This document shows, piece after piece, positions 1 to 4,763 of a stretch of 5,582 nt of DNA. The position numbers and the translations under genes were made by a program. Below the pieces are notes generated by a model. It had not been told where the DNA came from, ran no database searches, and worked only from the letters and a program-made list of their open reading frames with translations. How positions within the stretch are numbered: the first letter of the stretch is position 1; each line of letters starts with the position of its first letter. Source of the DNA: Bacteroidota bacterium (GTDB lineage Bacteria; Bacteroidota; Bacteroidia; Chitinophagales; Saprospiraceae); contig JAGWYI010000304.1 of assembly GCA_018969455.1 (NCBI GenBank), positions 1-5,582 on the forward strand, given 5' to 3'.

Positions 1-246
1 TTTCAAGGCCTGACGACCCACGGGCACATTTTTAATCACAAAATTGCCATTGGCATCGGTGGAAGCGCCCAGTCCGGCATCGGCGCCCAAAACCTGCACC
101 GTTGCGCCGATCAGGGGTGTTTCGGATTGCTGATCGCGCACAATCCCGCGCATGGTGGTGGTTTGGGCTGCGAGTGAAACCGTTAAAAAAGGTAGAAAGA
201 ACAGAATCAGGTTAATGGTGGACAGGAATTGTTGTTGTGTTTTCAT
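1..246 (-). CDS. N-terminal part of exported CarboxypepD_reg-like protein, probably a TonB-dependent receptor (partial)
   Basis: The minus strand from the ATG at 246-244 stays open to the window edge (82 codons, no stop seen). Residues 1-27 form a signal peptide: a short polar start, a hydrophobic core (INLILFFLPFLTVSL) and a likely cleavage after AA before Gln28. Residues about 32-82 match the carboxypeptidase-regulatory-like beta-sandwich: MRGIVRD, then TPLIGATVQVLG, then STDANGNFVIKNVPVG. In Bacteroidota this domain most often starts SusC/RagA-type or other TonB-dependent outer-membrane receptors, so export to the outer membrane is inferred, but the barrel and plug lie outside the window. 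Other exported proteins with the same domain are possible. It is divergent from the nuclease gene at 467. I found no TAnnTTTG box upstream of it on the minus strand. Confidence 0.82.
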   Translation of the reverse strand, partial: MKTQQQFLSTINLILFFLPFLTVSLAAQTTTMRGIVRDQQSETPLIGATVQVLGADAGLGASTDANGNFVIKNVPVGRQALK

Positions 247-407
247 AGCTTATTATGGTTTGTTCATTATTGCACATTGCATTGCAAAGATGAAGACACT
301 GGGGGTGACCGGAAATAACAAAGCCATGCGCAGCATCAAAAAAGGGATGGATGGCAGGATTTTAGGGTTGAATGGTGTATGTGAGTATGATATTAAAAAC
401 ATAAAAA

Positions 408-440
408 ACAATTTGTTTTGTTTTGGGAAAAACAAATTGT
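408..440. repeat. 12-bp perfect inverted repeat over the promoter of the Rpn-like gene
   Basis: The arms ACAATTTGTTTT (408-419) and AAAACAAATTGT (429-440) are exact reverse complements separated by 9 nt. The repeat covers most of the -33 element and the spacer of the promoter at 417-447 and ends on the first base of its -7 box. It could be an operator for a dimeric regulator or a cruciform-forming AT-rich site. An mRNA hairpin is unlikely for the downstream gene because the predicted transcript starts after it. It is the most distinctive element in the 220-bp divergent gap 247-466, which otherwise holds no gene I can support. Confidence 0.6.
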
Positions 441-447
441 ATGTTTG
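417..447 (+). promoter_or_regulatory. Bacteroidota-type promoter for the Rpn-like nuclease gene
   Basis: TTTG at 417-420 and TATGTTTG at 440-447 are separated by 19 nt, an exact fit to the Bacteroidota primary sigma consensus (-33 TTTG, -7 TAnnTTTG). Transcription would start near 451-454, giving a leader of about 15 nt that still contains AAAGGA (457-462), a weak ribosome-binding site 4 nt before the ATG at 467. This is the main reason for choosing that start over upstream in-frame codons. Confidence 0.65.
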
Positions 448-466
448 TGTTTGTAAAAAGGATATC

Positions 467-1516
467 ATGGAAACAACACCTTACCCTTTAAGGATTTACA
501 TCCCCTTTACTTCCGATTATGGATTTAAAGTAACTTTTGGAAATGCGCATAATCTGGATTTTTTAAAGCGTGCGTTGCAGGCTTTAATACAATCAGAGGT
601 GCCAATAAGGCAAATTTGGTTTGATAAAATTTCAATTGAAGGACAAACGAATGAAAGTCGGGGAGGCTTGCTGGATATTTATTGCCGTGATGACAACGGC
701 AACTATTTTATTGTTGAAATGCAGTTGGGGTATTTCAAACATATGATCCAGCGTTTGAAGTTTTATGGGTATCACAAAATGGATACAGAGGTGCGCAAAG
801 GCGATTTTAAATTCGATAAACTTCCTAAGATTTATTGCGTTGGCATTTTAGGCTATAATCTTCTGGATGGCGAACGATATCGAACGGTCGTTTGTTTAAA
901 AGATGAAGATAATCGAATCATTGATGAGCAAATGGTTTTTGTAATTGTGGAGCTTGAAAAATTCGATAAAATCCCTGAAAATTGCACAACTGATTTGGAT
1001 AAATTGATTTATACCATGAAAGAAGCACACAAAATCGCATCCAGTCTTGAACAACCTGCATTTATGCAAGAAGACTGGATTGTTGCAGCCTTACACGAAC
1101 TGGATACACGTGCATTGTCACCTGAACGCAGGGCTTCGCTTTCTATTTTTCTGGCAAAGGAACTTAGTGAACGGCATCAGCAAGCCGAATTAGCAGCTGA
1201 GCTTGAGTTTGGAAAATTGGCTTTGGTTGAAATGAAAGAAGCGCTTCAAGCGCGCAAACAGGAAATCGAAGCGCGCGATCAGGAAATCGAAGCGCGCAAA
1301 CAGGAAATCGAAGCGCGCAAACAGGAAATCGAAGCGCGCGATCAGGAAATCGAAGCGCGCAAACGAGAATTAGAACTTGAAAAGACAAAAGACCTCAATT
1401 TCAAGCGAATCACAATTCGAACCATGATGACGGTTACTGATTGGACGGACGAACAAATTGCGCTAGAATTAAACCTTCCGCTCGATCTGGTTCAACAGGT
1501 AAGGGCCGAGAAATAG
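467..1516 (+). CDS. Rpn / PD-(D/E)XK nuclease family transposase-like protein with C-terminal coiled coil
   Basis: 349 residues from the ATG at 467. The frame is open further upstream to 152, but that part lies antisense to the 246 gene and crosses the promoter, so it is not coding. The N-terminal half matches the Rpn / PD-(D/E)XK 'family transposase' group: start PYPLRIYIPFTSDYGFKVTFG (residues 6-25) and the catalytic core LLDIYCRDDNGNYFIVEMQ with Asp70, Glu84 and Gln86 (the D...ExQ form usual in this family), then an R..FYGY segment and KLPKIYCVGILGY. Residues about 232-310 are helical, including six heptads of the form ARKQEIE / ARDQEIE that should form a coiled coil. The tail (about 317-349, WTDEQIALELNLPLDLVQQV) resembles the small helical C-terminus of these proteins. 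Family members are DNA nucleases tied to recombination or self-mobility; this copy looks intact. The gene is visibly more AT-rich than purA, consistent with transfer. Confidence 0.85.
   Translation: METTPYPLRIYIPFTSDYGFKVTFGNAHNLDFLKRALQALIQSEVPIRQIWFDKISIEGQTNESRGGLLDIYCRDDNGNYFIVEMQLGYFKHMIQRLKFYGYHKMDTEVRKGDFKFDKLPKIYCVGILGYNLLDGERYRTVVCLKDEDNRIIDEQMVFVIVELEKFDKIPENCTTDLDKLIYTMKEAHKIASSLEQPAFMQEDWIVAALHELDTRALSPERRASLSIFLAKELSERHQQAELAAELEFGKLALVEMKEALQARKQEIEARDQEIEARKQEIEARKQEIEARDQEIEARKRELELEKTKDLNFKRITIRTMMTVTDWTDEQIALELNLPLDLVQQVRAEK
1250..1375 (+). repeat. In-frame 21-bp tandem repeat, six units, encoding coiled-coil heptads
   Basis: Units begin at 1250, 1271, 1292, 1313, 1334 and 1355. 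The first five are identical (GCGCGC, a variable codon, CAGGAAATCGAA) except that the variable codon is AAA, GAT, AAA, AAA, GAT; the sixth starts GCGCGCAAA and then diverges. The Lys/Asp order K-D-K then K-D-K suggests a 63-bp triplet that was duplicated. Because the unit is 21 bp, copy-number change keeps frame and alters coiled-coil length by one heptad. There are no spacers, so it is not CRISPR. Confidence 0.93.
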
Positions 1517-1561
1517 TATTTAATCCTTCCTAAAACTTACCCTCTTCTTTCACAATTACCG

Positions 1562-1586
1562 CCGCAGGCCCTTGCGCACGCTGCGG
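1562..1586. terminator. Possible weak hairpin after the Rpn-like gene
   Basis: CCGCAG (1562-1567) and CTGCGG (1581-1586) can pair in a 6-bp stem with a 13-nt loop that itself contains the palindrome TGCGCA; ATTTTCCC follows. The stem is short, the loop long and the T-tract poor, and it overlaps the -33 region of the next promoter, so it could equally be a chance or regulatory palindrome. No better terminator is seen between 1517 and 1606. Confidence 0.25.
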
Positions 1587-1603
1587 ATTTTCCCTTACCT
1601 TTG
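1572..1603 (+). promoter_or_regulatory. Bacteroidota-type promoter directly abutting the ATG at 1607
   Basis: The -7 box TACCTTTG (1596-1603) is a full TAnnTTTG match; TTG at 1572-1574 lies 21 nt upstream as a partial -33 element. Only three bases separate the box from ATG 1607, so the expected transcription start falls on or next to the start codon. This argues against the alternative TTG start at 1601, which lies inside the box, and suggests a leaderless mRNA for the two-gene unit. Confidence 0.55.
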
Positions 1604-1606
1604 TAC

Positions 1607-2104
1607 ATGCTGGATGAAGGCAATAAAATTGGAGATATTGGCGAGCTGCTGCTTTCCCTGTTTCTGACCCAAAAAACCAGGGAAGGCTACCTTTTCAACC
1701 CGCTCCTGATTGGCGGAAAATGGCCCACAATGGATATTTACGCCGAAATCAGCCGAGATCCAGGCAAATTTTGCTTTTTTCAGGTAAAAACTACCCTGCG
1801 CGGGTATTCATCCAAAGGAAAATTGCAAATCAATGTCCCCAAAATCAAGCTCGAGCGCCTGGCCCGTTACCACGCCCCGAGTTATCTGGTTGGAATTGAC
1901 TTGAAAAATGACAATCCGTTCCATTCAAAAGCGTATATTGCAGCCGTAAGGGGCGCACACGCGCAGGGCATGCACGGTGTTTCTACCCGATACGAGCTGA
2001 CTGAAGAAAATCTGATCCGCCTCCGCGATGAAGTGGAAGATTTTTGGGATAAATCAAACCTGATGGACACTAAAACCGTTTATCGGTCCATATTCGATAT
2101 ATGA
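1607..2104 (+). CDS. Small PD-(D/E)XK-fold protein, DUF4365-like (first gene of a coupled pair)
   Basis: 165 residues from ATG 1607; the in-frame TTG at 1601 falls in the promoter box. I do not recognise an exact family, but the layout is that of a minimal restriction-endonuclease-like fold resembling DUF4365: helix 1 with KIGDIGELLLSLFL (Glu13), then TMDIYAEI (Asp43), then a strand FCFFQVKTT with Gln59-Val-Lys61, i.e. the D...QxK variant. A later strand, SYLVGIDL, and a KAYIAAV segment complete the core; the C-terminus is helical (residues about 132-160). No signal peptide or membrane segment, so cytoplasmic. A DNA-acting role is inferred from the fold only. The stop codon overlaps the next gene's ATG (ATGA), so the two are probably translated together. 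Restriction, defence, toxin-antitoxin or repair roles all remain open; no methylase is adjacent. Confidence 0.72.
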   Translation: MLDEGNKIGDIGELLLSLFLTQKTREGYLFNPLLIGGKWPTMDIYAEISRDPGKFCFFQVKTTLRGYSSKGKLQINVPKIKLERLARYHAPSYLVGIDLKNDNPFHSKAYIAAVRGAHAQGMHGVSTRYELTEENLIRLRDEVEDFWDKSNLMDTKTVYRSIFDI

Positions 2105-2475
2105 GTACCAAAAAGGAAATGGATGCCTGGCGCGCCGAGTTAATCGCCAAAGTGTTTTTGCTGAGCAGCGGGTTCACTGTGCTGCCGGTACCGGAAGACA
2201 AAGCCTATGATTTTCTGGCTATTGAGGATCAGGGCAAAAAGCAAAAACTGGCGATAGAGGTGTTGGCCACACGCTCCTCCAAAATGACGATTGCGAAAAA
2301 ATTTGAAGCGCTGCGGGAAAGTATTGTTCCGAACGGCATGCCTGTGGTATTGTTTTACATCAATTCAGAGAAAGAAAACGGCTATTTTGAGGTAATCGGA
2401 AAAAACAACCGCAGCGGTATTTTGCCCCTCAAAAAAGCGGTTTTCAAAGAATTGCTCTCTGAAAATATGAATTAG
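2101..2475 (+). CDS. Small hypothetical protein with degenerate PD-(D/E)XK-like layout (second gene of pair)
   Basis: 124 residues, starting at the ATG that overlaps the preceding stop by 4 nt. No family is recognised with certainty. The order of elements mirrors its upstream partner: helix 1 AWRAELIAKVFLLSSGF (Glu13), then KAYDFLAIED (Asp37), then a hydrophobic strand KLAIEVLATRS (Glu53), then a helix with KKFEALRE and a strand MPVVLFYINSEKENGYFEVI. The Asp-to-Glu distance (16) equals the Asp-to-Gln distance in the partner. The position of the usual catalytic lysine is Leu55, so it may be inactive as a nuclease, act as a partner or immunity-like subunit, or use a displaced basic residue (Arg58 or Lys61). 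It is soluble, with no signal peptide. It ends 6 nt from the convergent channel gene. Confidence 0.72.
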   Translation: MSTKKEMDAWRAELIAKVFLLSSGFTVLPVPEDKAYDFLAIEDQGKKQKLAIEVLATRSSKMTIAKKFEALRESIVPNGMPVVLFYINSEKENGYFEVIGKNNRSGILPLKKAVFKELLSENMN

Positions 2476-2481
2476 CCCTTT

Positions 2482-3279
2482 CTAACCCGGCGGAATATTC
2501 ATCACAATGCCCGCCTCCCGAAATTTTTTGCGGATGGCATACCGCAATTCGCTGCGTACGGTTTCTACTTCAAATTTGCGGTTGGTCCAGAACACCAGTT
2601 CAAACAACATGCGCTCGTCGGCAAACTCCAACAGGCGTGCAAGGGGTTGAAAGCGTTTTTGTTGCAGCACATCGGGGTGTTCGGCAGCACAGGCAAGCAA
2701 CAAATCGCGCACTTGTTCTTCATTGGCTTCATAACGCGCACCTGCCAGCACCGAAAATTGCGAGGGTTCTTTTTCCCGGTGCGTCCAGTTGACCACATTT
2801 TCCGTGATAAATTTGTGGTTGGGAATGATCAGCGCCTGACCATCGCGGGTGGTAAGTTTCGAGGTGCGCAGGCTGATTTCCGTAACCAGGCACATCTGGC
2901 CGTCTAATTGCAGAATATCGCCAACCTCAATGGTGCCTTCAAACAGCAAAAATATGCCCGACATGATGTCGCGGAATATTTGTTGTACGCCTAATCCCAA
3001 GCCTACGAGCAAGGCGGCCGAGCCAGCGAGCAGCACCGAAACGTGCAGGCCCACCACTTCGAGCATCACAACCACGGCCATGGTCCACACCAGATATTGT
3101 ACAATCAGGAACAGCGAATGTCGACGGCCCTGGTCGGAACTTTTGCCGAGCTGCGCGCGGTCGATGAGGCGGTGCAACACCCGCAGGAAAAACCAGGTAG
3201 TTCCCCAAACGAGCAGCAGTCCCAGGAGTATGGCTGGAGTCAGTTTAACCGGACCCAGGGTAAGAAACTCGTAGTTCAT
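2482..3279 (-). CDS. MscS-family mechanosensitive ion channel protein
   Basis: 265 residues. Predicted membrane helices are at about 14-36, 55-78 and 79-112. The last is the Gly/Ala-rich pore helix of MscS channels (LLAGSAALLVGLGLGVQQIF) followed by DIMSGIFLLFEGTIEVGD, the typical entry to the cytosolic beta domain. The beta domain shows TRDGQALIIPNHKFITENVV, with the family's PN and N-x-T pattern, and the alpha/beta C-terminal domain ends in GIVMNIPPG, where MscS proteins usually have an I-P-x-P type end. It should sit in the inner membrane and open under tension to release solutes on osmotic downshift. At three helices it is the short MscS form. The start lies 12 nt after the purA stop, so it is very likely co-transcribed with purA. 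No terminator is evident at its convergent 3' end. Confidence 0.93.
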   Translation of the reverse strand: MNYEFLTLGPVKLTPAILLGLLLVWGTTWFFLRVLHRLIDRAQLGKSSDQGRRHSLFLIVQYLVWTMAVVVMLEVVGLHVSVLLAGSAALLVGLGLGVQQIFRDIMSGIFLLFEGTIEVGDILQLDGQMCLVTEISLRTSKLTTRDGQALIIPNHKFITENVVNWTHREKEPSQFSVLAGARYEANEEQVRDLLLACAAEHPDVLQQKRFQPLARLLEFADERMLFELVFWTNRKFEVETVRSELRYAIRKKFREAGIVMNIPPG

Positions 3280-3291
3280 GGTGTTTAACGC

Positions 3292-4560
3292 TTAACGGAC
3301 AATCAGTTTTTCGCGCTCTGGCCCAGTCGAAACCATTTTTACCGGTATCCCAAGGTATTGCTCAATGGCCTCTAAAAAGAGACGCGCCTGACGCGGTAAT
3401 TGATCAAAATGTTGCACATGATCTAGGCTACATTGCCATCCTTCAAAGTGCCGGAGAACGGGTTCAATGGAGGTGCTGCACAGGTCGTAAGGCAGCTGAT
3501 CCTGCTCGCGGCCATCGTACTGATATTGGGTGGCTGCTGCAATTTCGGCAAATGAATTCAATACATCTATCTTGGTCATACACAATTCGGTCGTACCATT
3601 CAGGATGTTTGTATACTTGAGTTGGGGGAGATCTATCCAGCCGCAACGGCGCGGACGACCGGTAGTTGAACCGAATTCCATTCCTTCCTGCCGCAATTTT
3701 TCTCCAATCGGATTGTCAAGTTCGGTCGGGAAAGGGCCGCTTCCTACCCGGGTACAATAGGCCTTGGTTATGCCTATCACCCTTCCAATTTGTTGAGGCG
3801 CAATGCCTAAACCGGTACAAACCCCGGCCGTAATGGTGTTGGATGAGGTTACAAAAGGATAGGTACCAAAATCGATGTCTAGCATCGATCCTTGTGCGCC
3901 TTCTGCCAAAACCCGTTTTTTCTGTCGAAGCGCATCGTTCAAGTAGTATTCACAATCTACAAAAGGCAGGGTGCGTAGGGTATCCAGACTTTCAAACCAG
4001 GCTTTTTCTTCTCCGGCGAGGTCAAAATCGATGGGCGTGTAAATTTTAAGCAGGTCTAAGTGTTTGGTTTTCAGGCTTTCGTACAGATCCCTGAAGCCAG
4101 GCAGGCTGATATCGCCCACGCGCAGGCCATTTCTGCCTGTTTTATCCATATAGGTAGGACCGATGCCTTTGAGGGTGGAACCGATTTTGGCTTTGCCTTT
4201 GTGTGCTTCGCTGGCAGCATCCAGCCAACGGTGGGTAGGCAAAATCAAGTGTGCTTTACGCGATACCAACAACCGGGATTTGAACTCAACCTGCGCCTGC
4301 TCGAGTGCGCGCAATTCGCGTTGAAAAATGATGGGATCAAGCACTACGCCATTTCCAATCAAATTGACCAGGCCTGGGCGAAAAATCCCTGAAGGTACGG
4401 TATGCAACACATATTTATTGCCGCCAAACTTCAGGGTATGCCCGGCATTGGGACCACCTTGAAAGCGCGCAACAATATGATAATCATTGGCTAGATAATC
4501 TACGATTTTTCCTTTTCCTTCATCGCCCCATTGCAGGCCTAAAATGACATCAATTTGCAT
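3292..4560 (-). CDS. purA: Adenylosuccinate synthetase
   Basis: 422 residues, normal for the family (about 420-430). The enzyme joins IMP and aspartate using GTP to make adenylosuccinate, the first committed step to AMP, in the cytoplasm. Signatures are in register with the E. coli enzyme: QWGDEGKGK (residues 10-18, catalytic Asp13), GPNAGHT with catalytic His41, GSTLKGIGPTYMDK with Thr129, Arg143 shortly after, TKAYCTRVGSGPFPTEL, STTGRPRRCGW (298-308), the guanine-specifying TKIDVL (about 329-334), and the C-terminal STGPERE. All catalytic residues I can locate are present, so it should be active. The ATG at 4560-4558 begins the canonical MQIDVILGLQWGDEGKGK, so the start is secure. It heads an apparent operon with the MscS channel downstream and is divergent from the DUF4271-type gene. 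Confidence 0.98.
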   Translation of the reverse strand: MQIDVILGLQWGDEGKGKIVDYLANDYHIVARFQGGPNAGHTLKFGGNKYVLHTVPSGIFRPGLVNLIGNGVVLDPIIFQRELRALEQAQVEFKSRLLVSRKAHLILPTHRWLDAASEAHKGKAKIGSTLKGIGPTYMDKTGRNGLRVGDISLPGFRDLYESLKTKHLDLLKIYTPIDFDLAGEEKAWFESLDTLRTLPFVDCEYYLNDALRQKKRVLAEGAQGSMLDIDFGTYPFVTSSNTITAGVCTGLGIAPQQIGRVIGITKAYCTRVGSGPFPTELDNPIGEKLRQEGMEFGSTTGRPRRCGWIDLPQLKYTNILNGTTELCMTKIDVLNSFAEIAAATQYQYDGREQDQLPYDLCSTSIEPVLRHFEGWQCSLDHVQHFDQLPRQARLFLEAIEQYLGIPVKMVSTGPEREKLIVR

Positions 4561-4591
4561 GTTTTTTTTCGAATTTGGCTAAAAATAAGCG

Positions 4592-4619
4592 CTTTAATGC
4601 CTGCGTGGCATCTTTAAAG
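4592..4619 (-). promoter_or_regulatory. Possible hairpin in the purA leader
   Basis: On the purA-sense strand, CTTTA (4619-4615), a 3-nt bulge, ATGCC (4611-4607), loop ACGCA, GGCAT (4601-4597) and TAAAG (4596-4592) form a 10-bp stem with one bulge. It falls within the roughly 69-nt leader predicted from the -7 box at 4634-4641 and is followed by a T-rich stretch (TTATTTTTA), so an attenuator-like role is conceivable. It matches no purine riboswitch I know. Confidence 0.35.
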
Positions 4620-4627
4620 TCGCTGGC

Positions 4628-4708
4628 AAGCTGCAAAATTACCAATTCGGTGCAGGCTTTTGTAGCATTTTTTCAGGAAAGTAAATCGGGTTTCCAAATT
4701 TGCAGCTT
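4628..4708. repeat. Spaced 10-bp inverted repeat in the purA/DUF4271 intergenic region
   Basis: AAGCTGCAAA (4628-4637) and TTTGCAGCTT (4699-4708) are exact reverse complements 61 nt apart; two of the next three inner positions also pair. The left arm overlaps the predicted purA -7 box and start site. It could be a pair of regulator half-sites serving both divergent genes, or chance in an AT-rich region. Confidence 0.35.
4634..4641 (-). promoter_or_regulatory. Candidate -7 box for the purA operon
   Basis: On the minus strand this reads TAATTTTG, a full TAnnTTTG match, 73 nt before the purA ATG. No clear TTTG -33 element lies 19-23 nt upstream, so the assignment rests on the -7 box and its position alone. 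The spacer up to the ATG contains the leader hairpin at 4592-4619. Confidence 0.4.
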
Positions 4709-4751
4709 ACATGATGCCTAATGCCGATTTCCTATTCCGGCACTTCTGCAT

Positions 4752-4759
4752 TACCTTTG
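4752..4759 (+). promoter_or_regulatory. Bacteroidota -7 box abutting the ATG of the DUF4271-type gene
   Basis: TACCTTTG, a full TAnnTTTG match, with only four bases before ATG 4764. The surrounding decamer TTACCTTTGT (4751-4760) is identical to that at 1595-1604. The -33 element is weak (TTTC at 4728-4731, 20 nt upstream). The spacing implies a leaderless or nearly leaderless transcript. Confidence 0.5.
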
Positions 4760-4763
4760 TGCC

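Noticed and set aside
152..466. Upstream extension of the Rpn-like frame, adding 105 residues
   Set aside because: It overlaps the start of the 246 gene in antisense, is Cys/Lys-rich without domain character, and crosses a consensus promoter; family homology begins at ATG 467.
253..468. Minus-strand open frame of 71 codons in the divergent gap
   Set aside because: Low-complexity AT-driven translation over the promoter and palindrome; no recognisable protein features.
1250..1375. CRISPR-like array
   Set aside because: Units are directly tandem with no unique spacers and stay in frame within a coding region.
1164..1388. Minus-strand open frame with repeated ALRFP units
   Set aside because: Antisense shadow of the 21-bp heptad repeats of the Rpn-like gene.
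467..1516. Mobile element with terminal inverted repeats around the Rpn-like 'transposase'
   Set aside because: No matching inverted ends or target-site duplication seen; the only nearby inverted repeat (408-440) is a local palindrome with no partner after 1516.
2849..3274. Plus-strand open frame of 141 codons
   Set aside because: Antisense to the pore and N-terminal region of the MscS-type channel; Ser/Thr/Arg-rich shadow translation.
4561..4763. Purine riboswitch upstream of purA
   Set aside because: No three-way junction or conserved purine-aptamer core; only a simple bulged hairpin is visible.
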